Counted from the first letter of the stretch, positions 11,065 to 21,774 are shown. The stretch is 64,000 nucleotides of DNA from Molanna angustata (GCA_963576475.1 OY754980.1:34104431-34168430), one strand, 5' to 3'. Notes: generated by a model not told the origin, from the letters alone. A program made the numbers and translations.

Positions 11065-11312
11065 TCGGCCTTCGTAGCTCAGTTGGTTAGATATCTGACT
11101 GCTGAGCCAAAGGTCCCGGGTTCGATTCCCGGTGGAGACACAGTTTTTAATTTATTGTGTTTTCATTATGGTTCTGTGAGACGATTAATATCGTTAGTCT
11201 CCAGAATGTGGCAACTTGTTATTGGGTGCGTGTTAAATTAATATTTTACATAGTAGGTACCTGTTAGTTGCCCGAGAAGCAATATTAAATAAATAAAAAA
11301 ATAAATAAATAT
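11065..11312 (+). mobile_element. SINE-1 copy, tRNA-derived
   Basis: The head carries an A box (TAGCTCAGTTGGTTAGA) and a B box/T arm (CCGGGTTCGATTCCCGG), as in RNA polymerase III promoters. The acceptor and anticodon stems do not pair properly, so it is not a working tRNA. The body has GAGACGATTAATATCG and CAACTTGTTATTGGGTG, and ends in an AAATA-type tail. A second copy at 57.4 kb matches head and body over about 220 bp. Confidence 0.75.
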
Positions 11313-11649
11313 GCAAATTTTTTTATAAATCGTATTCTGGTTAGTTATAACAAATTGTCTAACAGCAATAAGCATAATAGTGAATTAAATATTCGTATTT
11401 ATATGAGATATGTATAAAAGGTAGATAATATTTTCACTTTTAATATATTTTTTTTATTTTTATTGTTAGCGAAGGAAAGCGGTACCTACCTAATATATTG
11501 GAGGGAACTTGTGGAGAGGATGAATCCCAAAAGGTTACCTAAAACCACATTGTGTGAAATACCAAAGGTCTGGCTCGGGATTGAATTCCTGCGAAATAGA
11601 TCATAAATCTATCGCAGGCAAAATAAGTAATTTTTTTTTATTTCATTTA

Positions 11650-11811
11650 AAAAAATGAATATGTCCTTGTTAAACAAGTATATATACATTTTCCTACGTT
11701 CCCTCAAATATGCATAAATGCTTATGCTATAAGTGAACGAAATCGGTCGAGGCAGGATTCGAACTCGCGACTACTGGAAGGTATACTAGCCCAGCGCGCT
11801 TACCGCTCTTT
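11650..11811 (-). mobile_element. SINE-2 copy, tRNA-derived
   Basis: On the minus strand: A-box-like start (AGAGCGGTAAGCGCGCTGGG), B box GAGTTCGAATCCTG, then GTTCACTTATAGC and the 3' end ACAAGGACATATTCATT. Three more copies lie at 15.4, 21.7 (split) and 39.9 kb. The 3' half pairs weakly with itself. Confidence 0.65.
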
Positions 11812-12181
11812 ATTTAGTTGCTTATAAAGAATTTAAAAAAATCCTAAAAACTCCATTTTCATTCGATTTTATAATTTTTTTTTTTTTCACTTTATACTGT
11901 TGGGGATTTCTTTGAGTGAGTTATATTTTTTTCAATTACCTATGTATATGATCTTTTTTATTTATTTATTTGTGGTGTATTACGCGACGTCCTACGTAGG
12001 CGATTCAAAGCGAATGCGAAGCGGCGCGGCGCGGCGCGGCGCGAAAATAACAAACAGTCGGTAACTATGGAAGTGTCCTACGTTACCGACCGCGAGTATT
12101 TTTCGATGTGGCGCGGCGCGCGCGAATATATGCGGTTTGATATTTTCGCGCGAATTGATAGCGGCGCCATTGTTTTTTGAC

Positions 12182-12265
12182 ATGTCAGAAACAGAAATTT
12201 TAATTTCTGTCCATGAACGTCCCATATTATGGAACAAAAGATTATTATCGAACGGCGAATTTTAG
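12182..12265 (+). pseudogene. MADF-domain start, truncated PIF/Harbinger accessory gene
   Basis: A 27-codon frame begins MSETEILISVHERPILWNK. It matches the start of MADF domains, where helix one reads roughly '..LI..V..rP.LW.k'. It stops at TAG after LLSNGEF. In PIF/Harbinger elements this protein binds DNA and assists the transposase. The remaining two thirds of the domain are missing, consistent with the internal deletion. Confidence 0.55.
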
Positions 12266-12316
12266 GATTTGGCAAAAATAAATGGGACTACAAGTAAACA
12301 CATTTATTTATTATTG

Positions 12317-12622
12317 CTATTTTACAATAGGATGTTGTTCAAAACACACAAAGTTTTCTCTCGCTTGCACGAATGTCAAATTTTGATATGTTTCCCTGAA
12401 AGATGTAAATTCAGTCTCATTTATCAATTCAAGATCACGTAATTCTTCATAAAAATTGTGATATCCCCCATAAATATGCCTCTCTAAGAACACAATATTA
12501 GTTTCACTTCTCTGCCGTACATACTGCTTGAGTATTTTATATACGTACATCCATGACAGTAGCTGGCGGCAGAGGGAACGATTCGCGCACACGTAGGACA
12601 GAGCCGCCGCGTCGCACCGCAT
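12317..12622 (-). pseudogene. HARBI1-like transposase, N-terminal remnant
   Basis: A 101-codon frame contains IVFLERHIYGGYHNFYEELR followed by FTSFRETYQNLTF. Insect PIF/Harbinger transposases have a similar N-terminal block ('..R..yGayhnLl.EL...d...F..f.RM....F'). The DDE catalytic region expected next is absent, and the frame runs into unrelated codons. It faces the MADF remnant, so the deletion removed the centre of a convergent gene pair. Confidence 0.55.
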
Positions 12623-12986
12623 CGCATTGAATTCGCTTGTAACCGCACCGCATCGCTTCGCAATCGCGTTCGCTTTGAATCGCCTACGTAGGACGTAGCG
12701 TTAGAATACGTGGTATTGCCCCCTTCTGGTAGTCAGTGAGCAATTTCCAACCAATCATAACTTTTATGATTTTCTATTATTGGCAACAAAATTATTTGAG
12801 TAGATATCAATTTGACAATATACATATTATGAATGTGGCAAGAAATAAATTATTTATGGAACAGAATGTTTTGAACTTGCACTCATTATACTATGGTTAT
12901 ATAACGTTTTTTAATACTTAAATATATGTATATATAAACATTGTTAATTAATATTTTGTGATAATGGATAAAAACCGGTTGATATT

Positions 12987-13215
12987 TTTTTTTTTTTTTT
13001 TTTTTTTATTAATACCAAAAATAAAAAAAATACAAAATAAGTACAAGTAAATACATCAGTTAAATTACACTTAAAATTCTTTCAAATATATGGGTTGGTT
13101 TGTACCACCTCACTAGGCCAGGCCTGTTCCGAGGTGGTATGAATGTTAGGTGATATGTATGTAAATGTTTTATTTAAAGCATTCCTGAGCAACGCCGGGA
13201 TCATTGCCTGGTAAA
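12987..13215 (-). mobile_element. LINE-like 3' end with conserved hairpin and poly(A) tail
   Basis: On the minus strand a hairpin (13,103-13,139) has outer stem TACCACCTC/GAGGTGGTA, inner stem AGGC/GCCT and loop signature ACAGG..CCTAGTG. About 95 nt downstream is a homopolymer of about 24 A. Same structural class as 2.3, 15.8 and 49.7 kb. Confidence 0.6.
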
Positions 13216-13219
13216 GGAT

Positions 13220-13508
13220 TATATTTGATCTACTGCAACCTCTTTACATAATTGAACGAACGAACATCACCGTATATTTTAATATTTCAGCTTTTAGGGT
13301 TGTTATCATCTAATATTAAAACATGTTTAGCACTGATAACATATGTAGATACCTACGTTGTAAAATATTCTCTAGTACACACGACGCATTGAAGAATGAG
13401 AGGGTTGTGGTCAACACTAAACAATTATTTACATAGTGTGTGTAAAGTACAATTCAACATATTTTTTTTTATTATATTCGGAAAAAATACAGCATACATA
13501 ATAATAAC
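13220..13508. other. No recognised feature
   Basis: AT-rich. 'gagggttgtggtcaacacta' near 13,400 resembles the end of Repeat F, but nothing else of F is present. Confidence 0.4.
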
Positions 13509-13509
13509 A

Positions 13510-13865
13510 AAAATGATACATACAGTGTCATGCCTAAATACATGATTTCACTTATATAAAAATGATACATACAGTGTCATGCCTAAATACATGTTTTCAC
13601 TTATATAAAAATGATACATACAGTGTCATGCCTAAATACATGTTTTCACTTACCTATATAAAAATGATACATACAGTGTCATGCCTAAATACATGTTTTC
13701 ACTTATATAAAAATGATACATACAGTGTCATGCCTAAATACATGTTTTCACTTATATAAAAATGATACATACAGTGTCATGCCTAAATACATGTTTTCAC
13801 TTATATAAAAATGATACATACAGTGTCATGCCTAAATAGATGTTTTCACTTATATAAAAAAGTAA
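13510..13865 (+). repeat. Minisatellite, seven copies of a 49-bp unit
   Basis: The anchor ATGATACATACAG recurs at 13,513, 13,562, 13,611, 13,664, 13,713, 13,762 and 13,811. The spacing is 49 bp, except for one 53-bp unit with a 4-bp insertion (acct). Units are nearly identical, so the array is young or homogenised. An open frame over it is a by-product. Confidence 0.95.
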
Positions 13866-14234
13866 TACCTAAATATATTTTTTATTTATTTTATTTATTA
13901 ATTATTTATTTTTCTTTCATCATTATAGGGCGGGTACATTCGATGACTAAAGGAACATCAAATACTACCCCGGTTAAAAATTTTCAATTTTCATAGCAAA
14001 AGTAAAGGGAACAAGCAAGCAGTAAAAAAATAACATATTTTAATTATTCTGGTTAATATTAAAATGCACAAACTAATGTAAAAAATTGAAAATTTAAGTG
14101 ATAAATTCAACATCAAATTATTCATTGTCAGAGCTAAAGTTATATACCTAGGCAAAAAGTAGAAATAAGAAAATAAATAAAAAAATACTCAAGCTGGAAG
14201 AAAGAAGTAAGTATTTAATATAAACTTAAAATAA

Positions 14235-14480
14235 TTATGTGTTGATATGTATGTTGATGCGTGAAACTGGTAAACACGAAATTAGTCTGTAGGAATATTG
14301 TGTAGTGACAGACAATATGTCCACGTAGCTGAGGTGACTATAGTATGTATGTATGTAGTATTGGCAAGCGCGGTATATAAATTCATTCTGCAAGGAGTTG
14401 GTATTTGTGCGCCTGTTGTAAAATAGCCTGGCATGTCTACCACTTCGACTGGGAACATGAAAATACATATATTATATTTG
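14235..14480 (-). mobile_element. Jockey/CR1-like LINE C-terminal fragment
   Basis: The minus-strand frame reads VPSRSGRHARLFYNRRTNTN followed by SLQNEFIYRACQYY. Jockey/CR1-type LINE proteins end with a similar block ('f.vP..RTN...nsFi.R....yN'). The frame then runs into a GTAT microsatellite. RT motifs are absent. Placement is tentative. Confidence 0.45.
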
Positions 14481-14741
14481 TAGCGATGCTATACATATAT
14501 CATTTATAATATCCAAAACTCTAGAAAATATCACATTAAAGCAGTAGTAGAGAGTAAAAATACATATTTTGTAAACTGGAAGTTATATTTATTTTATTTT
14601 CTCCACATTTTATAATACTTCTGTCCAACTAGTAAACCCTTTTCTAGGGCTAGCAGCTTGCAATTTTGCAGTGACAATAAAAATATTATGTAGGTACTAG
14701 GTGATTATAGTTTCCGTTCCAAATTAGGTAGGCACATATAT

Positions 14742-14860
14742 GGTTGTATTACAATAGTTATAATTGTAAGAAAAAGATAAGGTCCCGTACTGCGAGAATA
14801 CCGCTTACGGGACCTCAACTTTTTCTTACATAATTCTCAAATAACTCCTGTAATACGACC
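14742..14860. mobile_element. Small foldback MITE
   Basis: The whole 119-bp unit folds on itself. The ends are GGTTGTATTAC and GTAATACGACC. The inner arms are GTAAGAAAAAG..GGTCCCGTA and their complement, around a 16-nt centre. No coding content. The target duplication is unclear. Confidence 0.6.
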
Positions 14861-14864
14861 CATA

Positions 14865-15390
14865 ATCAATCATTTATTTAATATTTATTTAAAGCTATAT
14901 CATTCGTTGCTGTCTAGACTTGTCCTTTACCATTTTGTCAAATTATTATATTATTAAATTTGACGTTTGTGCGTAGGTAGGAAAGTAATTGCGTCACGTA
15001 TCCGGAAATCGGTCACGGTATCCCCCCGTCTGACTGCCGTCACGTGACTGTCCGTCACGTTTACGTCATCATGGATGAGAGCAAACGTAAAAATTCAAAT
15101 CCCTACGTTAGATTGTTCTTCAACAAGATTTATTACAGTCAAAAGGTAGAATGTTAGGACTATACATATTATTATGTTGAATAATAATATAATATGTATT
15201 CTATTCACAGAGTCTTCCATGATCATATGTTATTTTTATAAAGCAAATAGAAATCATAAAGGAAAAGATTTTTTTTCTAGCTTTATTAAATATGGTCTTT
15301 TTTGTAACATGTGTGAAATCATGTGCTCTTCTCATATTGCTTAGAATTCCATCAAATTCAATATTAGCTATTCAAAACAATATTAAATTA
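14865..15390. other. Intergenic stretch with a GTCACG-rich patch
   Basis: Between 14,990 and 15,075 the word GTCACG occurs four times, including the palindrome GTCACGTGAC. The GC content is well above the surroundings. No gene is apparent on either side. Confidence 0.45.
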
Positions 15391-15394
15391 AAGT

Positions 15395-15560
15395 TGGGTG
15401 GTAGCAGAGCGGATAGCGCGATAGATTAGTAATCCAGTGTTTGCGAGCTCTAATCCTGCTACGAATGATTTTGTTCACCTAAAGCACAAATATTTATGCT
15501 TAATTTAGGAAACATATGAGGATGTGTATGTGCTTGTTGCGATACACATCCTCATATTAT
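15395..15560 (+). mobile_element. SINE-2 copy, tRNA-derived
   Basis: The head reads GGGTGGTAGCAGAGCGGATA, with a B-box-like GAGCTCTAATCCTGC, then GTTCACCTAAAGCAC. The 3' portion forms a perfect hairpin (AATATGAGGATGTGTAT type arms around TGCTTGTTGCG). Other copies fold less well here. Confidence 0.6.
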
Positions 15561-15718
15561 TAACACTTTTTAATAGAAAAATATAATAAACAATGATATA
15601 TCTTTTTTTTATTTTATGACTTCGACCAGTTTCTTGCAATGCATTTTCGAGTAAAAAAAGTTCTTGATCCAAAATAATTAAAAGTGGAATAATTAAGGAG
15701 TGTTTTGTTTTAATATTG

Positions 15719-15875
15719 TATTTATTTATTTATTTAACAAATTTTGGTACAGAATATAAAATACATAGTAACTGTAACATACATATACATACATACACCT
15801 ACATACATGCATCTATTACATATACCAAAAATCCCACAAGGCTTAGCCTGTTTGTGGGTATACCTTTATAGAATT
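15719..15875 (-). mobile_element. LINE-like 3' end with conserved hairpin and AAATA tail
   Basis: On the minus strand the hairpin at 15,833-15,858 pairs CCCACAA with TTGTGGG around AGGC-TAA-GCCT. It is followed about 100 nt later by an AAATAAATAAATAA tail. Structure and loop fit the class at 2.3, 13.1 and 49.7 kb, with a different stem sequence. Confidence 0.55.
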
Positions 15876-16359
15876 ATAAATAAAAATGTTGATTGTGTGC
15901 TATCTACATGCAAATAGTTTTTTGTCAATGCACATGTGGTAGGTAAGTGATAAATATATTTAAAAATGACAAGGCATAACACATAGAATGCAAACATAAT
16001 ACAAAATTTGTGTTATGCTTGCATTATATGTGTTGTGCCACTGGTCCAAAAAATCTAAACATTGCAAAGAGAAAACAAAGAAACAAAAACAAAATATAAA
16101 CAACAGAAAAATAAAACAAAATAGGAAAAATTTAACAATAAATAGAGTGTTAATATAAACAACAGAAAAAAAAAAAAGAAAAAAATTAACAATAATTAGT
16201 ATATTTATATAAACAACAGAAAAATAAACAAAAAAATAACAATAAATTAGAGTATTATAAAAGGAAATCCTGCATGTTCTCATTAAATGAAATAACATCA
16301 TATACCTACTTTCGGTCGAAAAATCAAATCTCATCAATTAAACAACTTAACTATCACTT

Positions 16360-16600
16360 TAAAAATGATAAGAAAAACCATACCTATCACTGCTCAACAT
16401 TCTCACGATACAAGACACAGACATCAAATAATCACTCCGAAGACAAACACTACATACGGACAAAGACATTATCAATACTTGGCTCCAAAGAACATACATT
16501 TAATAGAAAACACAAGACTTAAACATACAAAACAAACATGGTTACATAACAAAGGGATCAACTATTGTCAGCAAATTCTCAATTCATAAGAACATACACG
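16360..16600 (+). mobile_element. CR1/Jockey-like LINE C-terminal fragment
   Basis: The plus-strand frame reads HSHDTRHRHQIITPKTNTTY then GQRHYQYLAPK. This matches the conserved C-terminal block of CR1/Jockey-type LINE proteins ('h.ynTRh......p...t.fGqrs..Y.gpk'). Another frame over the same bases is open but has no match. RT domain absent. Confidence 0.6.
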
Positions 16601-16604
16601 ACAA

Positions 16605-17855
16605 AACTACTTACATAGGACTCAATAAGTGGGCCTAGTCAGCCGAAACGGTCGTCCTATTATAAGGGAAATATATATGTAGAAACATAATCATTTTTGT
16701 TTGATTAAAAATCATTTTCATTTTTTTACACTGTGCAGCTTAAAAAGATAGTGTAATATCCGCAAACAAAATTGGTCTATGATATTTTGTTAAAATTGAA
16801 TTTGTTGTAATATTTGTATGTATGACAAATAATATACTACCTAATAATAATAGAAAAAATAACCATTTTAATTAAAAATAAATGATATCAGCATCTTTGC
16901 ATTTAGAACGACAGTACACACGTGTTAATATAAAGTACATTTTCATGTTTTAGGTACTGTTATTTAAAATTTCACTAAATAATTTAAGTTAAGAAATTAA
17001 ATGAATTACTGCGCGAAAAATTATAACACTTAATTTAGGTACTGCACAAAATAAAAAGCGACGATGTTTCCTTCAGTATTTCAGTTAAAATATCTCAACT
17101 TCTCTAAATATCTTGAAAATTTCATATTGAAACGAGGAACGGCGAGTATCAAAATTGTACTTCGCAAAAGTAAAGTTTGAAATAATTGTATAATAGGTAA
17201 AGGAGACCGCGTGTTGCACTACGCGCGGTGGCAGTGTTTAGTAATTAACGGTAAATTTTGCAATATTACCGCACAGCCGACCAAACACAAATTCTAACAA
17301 CTTTCCAAGAAAAACTATAAAGGGAAATTTACTTGGAGTAAATTAGAAAGTTATGTGAAAAGTTCTTTCGTAGGTCGCACTATACATTTCATAAACGTTC
17401 CAGCGCGTAATGGAGGGTGTAATCCATTGTGAAAATAAATCTTGTGAGAAGAGATTTAGGGTGTAAGTTCTATAACACAACAGAACACAACATATATGTA
17501 CCTACGTACAAACATACCTCCCCTCCTTATTGGTGATAACACTCTGCTTCATCTTGCATCATCACCTGTTCCTTACAACTTTTACCTATGTGTCCTCTAC
17601 TTACACCCCACACCAGGTGTTTTTATAAGACAGCATCAGCCTCAGGAAAAATTGTACCTACATATTATTCTTTTGATTTATTTATTTATAAAAATAAACA
17701 CCAACAAAGCATAGCAATACAAATAAAACATACAGACAGAATCAGCATAGTAGTTCCATTTCTCAAATAACAGGTGTTATCTACATATTATGTATATATG
17801 TAAGTAATTCTTAATTAAAATAGGAATAAAAATTAAATTAGGTAATAATCATCAA
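16605..17855. other. No recognised feature
   Basis: AT-rich. A short GC-richer patch at 17,205-17,285 ('accgcgtgttgcactacgcg') has no coding or RNA signature that I can name. Confidence 0.45.
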
Positions 17856-17859
17856 CTAA

Positions 17860-19300
17860 AAATAACATCAGATACCTAGGCATTATTATTGAAAGCAGTA
17901 TGAAATGGAAATTGCATATAACTACTACTGTTGAATGCCTTAAAAAGCTAATTTTTATTTTTCTGAGACTAAGAAATATACTTCAAACAAACTTGCTTAA
18001 AACAATATATTTTTCATTATTTCAATCCATCTTACAATATGGCATTATATGTATGTTGGGGGGGAGCTTTTAAAACCACTTTAGTGCCTTAAGAAGTTTT
18101 TCAAAGAATCATTAATAAAATTATATTAAAAAAGAGATTTGATTATCCAACTATTAATGTATTTCAAGAATTTAAAGTTTCAACTGTTGAAAATATCTAC
18201 AAAAAAATCTCATTGTTCCAAATTTATAAAGATATTCTTACAAATTCAAACCAATTGTCATTTTCTATAAGCAGCAGAATAAATTCACAAGGATGTATTA
18301 CCATTCCTCTTTTGCGTACAATTGCCTCACAACATTTCTATAAGTATACATACATACATACATACATACATACATACCATCACGCCATGTCCCTTACGGG
18401 GTAAGCAGAGAGAATTGAGCGCCATACTTCTCTATTTTTGCACACATTTCTGGCTTCCTTTACATCCATGCATCGTCTCATACATGCTCGTCGATTGTTC
18501 AAACTTTTTATGTTTCCTTCTTTCAAAATATCATTCACATGGTCATGCCATCCCTTTCTGGGGCGACCTCTGCTATTCACTCCATCTCTTGCACCCATGT
18601 ATATTTTTTTGGTCAGTCGTTCATCGTTCATTCTTTCTATATGTCCAAACCACCTTAAAGCATTCACTTTCATTTTACATATAATATCCTTCTTTAACTT
18701 GCATTCTCTCCTTATGTCCTCATTTTTTATTCTATCATATATCGTTCTATTACATACTCTTCTTAGTGATCTCATTTCTACAGCATTTATTCTACTTTCA
18801 TGTGTTCTTTGCCAGGTCCATGTTTCACTAGCATACGTCAAAGTAGGCACCACAATTGCATTGTGTACTACAATTTTGGCTTCCTTTGAGATGCTTGGGT
18901 CGGACATTACTGGTCTAAGTGCTCCGTTTATTCTATTCCCTGCCATAACTCTTCTTTCGATATCTTTATCGGGTCTTCCATTCCGTTCAAACATACTCCC
19001 CAAATATAAATATTCCTCAACTTGTTCTAGCCATTCGTTCTCTACTTTTATCATACATGCAGTTATACTTTCAGTCTTTTCAAATACCAATATCTTAGAT
19101 TTACTAACATTCATTCTCAGTCCATTTTGCAGGCATCCTTCATACACTTTATTTACTAAATTTCTATAAGTATAAATTATTCTCTATAAGTATAAAATTT
19201 CTATAAGTATAAAGGTACTAAGTGGTTTAATGAACTCCCTTTGAGTCTTAGACTCGAAAAAAATTATAATATATTTAAAAATAAAATAAAAAAATTGTAC
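17860..19300 (+). mobile_element. CR1/Jockey-like LINE 3' part, split by a LINE-A insertion
   Basis: The left part (17,860-18,348) translates with breaks as RYLGIIIESSMKWKLHITTT, FQSILQYGII and FDYPTINVFQEFKVSTVENI. The right part (from 19,197) resumes with YKGTKWFNELPLSLR and ends at a stop. Together they match the thumb-to-C-terminus of CR1/Jockey-type RTs, including the final 'fYk..Gp..fN.lP' block. A 5'-truncated LINE-A sits between them with a 15-bp target duplication. Catalytic motifs are not included in this fragment. Confidence 0.7.
18349..19159 (-). mobile_element. LINE-A copy, 5'-truncated, post-RT region
   Basis: A minus-strand frame of 255 codons (18,380-19,147) begins MYEGCLQNGLRMNVSKSKIL, just after the RT catalytic motif. 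It continues with YLYLGSMFERNG, IERRVMAGNRINGA, ASETWTWQRTHE, WFGHIERMNDERLTKK and ends at SAYPVRDMA. The CATA-repeat tail lies at its left end. It is flanked by ATTTCTATAAGTATA at 18,334-18,348 and 19,160-19,174. The frame is open throughout, so the insertion is fairly recent, but it lacks the endonuclease and palm. Confidence 0.9.
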
Positions 19301-20025
19301 TGATTTATTTATTTATTTTTTGTTATTTCATTCTTGTTTTGTGTAGCTTCATATTTTTTAGTAGATGTACAATGTTTTGGCAAATTATGTAACAATATTA
19401 AATAGATACTACCCTCTTTTAACACGAGATTTTATCTCAATTAAAGAGAGTTATTATGAAGTATATGATGGAAATTGTATACCTTTTTAAATTATGATTT
19501 ATATGCGAACCTTGTATTGTTTTTATAAATAAATAAAAAAAAATAAAAAAATAATAACATTCACAGTGTAGTGTATTGTTAAAAATATGCTTCAGAAAAA
19601 AACATTATTAAGAAACAATCCACTTTGCAGAAGGGAAAATATCTCATAATGATTGTTGACTTGCTTGTATCAAACGCTTGAAGGTGCTGAGGCTGTTTGA
19701 GAATATGTCGAGGTTCTCAATTTTTGTGTATAAAGAATTATAGGTTCTCAGCGTAACATTGGCGTGGATGTAAATTTTCTCTTTTCAGTTATTCTGATTT
19801 TAAGGTTGGATATATATTTTTTTACAAAAATGTACAAAATACAGAGAGAGTTATGTATACGTATGTACAATATATATGTACATACGTACGAACATGGTTT
19901 TATTGGTATTATTAAAAAATATTGAACCCAATTTAATTGATATCAGAAACGCATAATTAAATCGCAAAATTTTCTATCACTATGGCGAATGCGCAAAAAT
20001 CATACTGGGCCGTGATTGGTCTTCT
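19300..20025. other. No recognised feature
   Basis: AT-rich. The first 250 bp may be the 3' untranslated region of the preceding CR1-like LINE, up to the A-rich run at about 19,550. Confidence 0.4.
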
Positions 20026-20029
20026 TCTT

Positions 20030-20300
20030 ATCGTGTCGGTCAGACTACAGCCCCCTTCGCTCCCAAAATGTCACAACTCCAACTACTTTGTCCTCGAGGC
20101 GGGCTCGCTCCGCAAAATCTCTTCAGTCACACTGTTCGGGAATCAATGGACATGCGAGGAGATGCTCGGTGTTCTGCTCCTGCCCACACTCACACATCGA
20201 GTCCTCAATAATTCCCCACGGAAACACGGTCAGAAAAAACGTGATTGGTTGAACCATATATACACTGGTTGTGAGTTTAATTTAGAAATGTCGCCATCTG
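20030..20300 (-). mobile_element. LINE C-terminal fragment with Cys/His motif
   Basis: On the minus strand the frame gives TVFPWGIIEDSMCECGQEQN, TEHLLACPLIPEQC, a stop, then RDFAERARLEDKVV and FWERRGL, ending at TAG. C-x-C-x7-H-x4-C is the HHCC-type zinc-binding motif near the end of many insect LINE proteins. After the stop comes CACGATAAGAAGAAG, a GAA-type tail. One in-frame stop shows decay. The opposite strand has an open frame that is only a shadow of this fragment. Confidence 0.6.
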
Positions 20301-20330
20301 AGCAATCTTTGGTTTGGTTAGGTAAGAATA

Positions 20331-20534
20331 TACATACATACATACATACATACCATCACGCCATGTCCCTCACGGGGTAGGCAGAGAGAACCGAACGCCA
20401 CATTTTTCTATCTTGACACACATTCATCGCCTCATCAACATTCATACATCGTCTTATACATGTTCGTCTGTTGTTCATGCTTCTTACATTTGCATCTTTC
20501 AAAATATCGTTTACATGGTCGTGCCATCCTTTTC
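20331..20534 (-). mobile_element. Short LINE-A insertion with perfect 13-bp target duplication
   Basis: A severely 5'-truncated LINE-A of about 204 bp has the CATA tail at the left. It is bounded by TTAGGTAAGAATA at 20,318-20,330 and again at 20,535-20,547. The coding end resembles the 18.4- and 21.8-kb copies. Confidence 0.9.
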
Positions 20535-20574
20535 TTAGGTAAGAATAGTTTGTAATTTTTCAATTTTTACAAAA

Positions 20575-20877
20575 ATTGAATTTAATGAAGAAATCGTTTC
20601 ATGGAATTTGTATGGCAATACCCAATATCTACAGGACCTCTCAATTGTTTGATATTTAATCTTCATACATACATAAAAAGCATCAATCTGTTTAAATATT
20701 CTTGGTAGAAAAAAAGACTGACCTCCACACTATCCTTTCGTGACATGCAAGTTTTGTATATAAATCAAAATATCTTAAAATATTCAATACTTTGGATTTC
20801 AGGGTTTATAGTTTTGTACGTCAACTATACATATTATTTCCAACGACAATTGGATCCCATGTGTTGCATGCAACTAG
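20575..20877 (+). mobile_element. Repeat E fragment (3' part)
   Basis: It runs in the reverse of the 7.9-kb copy. It ends with TTGGATCCCATGTGTTGCAT and CTAG followed by T, the shared Helitron-like terminus. The 5' two thirds are missing. Confidence 0.5.
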
Positions 20878-20879
20878 TA

Positions 20880-21688
20880 GGTATAAATTTCAATAGTAGG
20901 TATGTAGGTCGGAGTAATGCTTATGGTGTATGTACCTTCACCATAGATTTTTATTATAATGTACTAGATGTAGTACCTACTCCGTGCAAAAAGTGAGTCA
21001 TGGAATATCGCACGTTTGACGTTTTGGTTGGCAACATATTTTTTTGTTTTCTTTACATTTAAACACATCCTGGTTTCTTAATTTTAATAAACAAAGTGTT
21101 TTTTCGACAAGTTAATCCAGGAACAATTCACATTAGTCATTATTCTCTATAAAAAAAATTATGTGGTAAACGTCAAAAACCCGCCGAAAAATGCCTCACT
21201 TTGATTCATACAAAATTTGCCTAACTACGATATCTAGTATATTATAATAAAAATCTATGACCTTCACATTTCCTCCCAAGAATATTAGAGAAAAAGAAAA
21301 AAAGTAGGTATTTACGAAATGTAAAACAATTAATTTTAATGAAACTTTAATAAAATATGGCACATGTTTTATGACCTCGTTTATTTTTAGACGCTCTGTA
21401 CGTCATTTGAAATAAATTTTATCATCTCCCGGCTCTGAACACGCATCGTCTTTTCATATTTCTACTTTAAGTGAATTTGGACTTACTGACTAGGTATGCT
21501 TCTAAGTCAGATAAGGCTTTTAGTTACAATGAAATTGTTTTAAGTGTGTATAAAGAAAATAACATGATATATCATATTTCTGGGACTAAATAATGTAGTA
21601 AAGCATATGTGCTGTTTATTATATAACATTACCATTAGCTTCTTGCCCCAGCTTCGCCCGAATTTCGTCTTAGACACTTAAATATAAA
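20880..21688. other. No recognised feature
   Basis: AT-rich DNA with no supported gene or repeat. Confidence 0.45.
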
Positions 21689-21774
21689 ATGGGTGGTGAC
21701 AGAGCAGTTATATCGCTGGGTTAGAACCTAATCGAAATCTGGAACGAGCGGTTTCGTTCACAATTTAAGAATTA

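Larger units (their letters stand above)
11983..12700. mobile_element. Internally deleted PIF/Harbinger element with TTA target duplication
   Basis: It is flanked by TTA at 11,980-11,982 and 12,701-12,703. The inverted ends share CGC, then ACGTCCTACGTAGGCGATT and CAAAGCGAA over about 38 bp. A GCGGC-type repeat lies just inside the left end. It carries two broken genes facing each other: a MADF-like start on the plus strand and the N-terminal part of a HARBI1-like transposase on the minus strand. A MADF or Myb-like partner next to a transposase, a 3-bp TWA target duplication and long inverted ends are all typical of PIF/Harbinger. The catalytic DDE domain is gone, so movement would need a partner elsewhere. 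Confidence 0.75.

Noticed and set aside
11065..11140. Functional tRNA gene
   Set aside because: A and B boxes are present, but the acceptor and anticodon stems do not pair, and a second copy shares the non-tRNA body; it is a SINE head.
13510..13865. CRISPR array
   Set aside because: Units are contiguous 49-bp tandem copies with no unique spacers, in eukaryotic DNA.
15960..16337. 125-codon hydrophobic frame on the minus strand suggesting a membrane protein
   Set aside because: Phenylalanine/tyrosine runs arise from AT-rich imperfect repeats (AAACAACAGAAAAA); no family features.
18438..19169. 243-codon plus-strand frame
   Set aside because: Antisense to the LINE-A frame on the minus strand, which has clear RT-family motifs.
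19982..20380. 132-codon frame with a signal-peptide-like start and a GTAAG splice-donor-like end, resembling a host first exon
   Set aside because: The opposite strand encodes a recognisable LINE C-terminus with a Cys/His motif, and the GTAAG word is part of the LINE-A target duplication.
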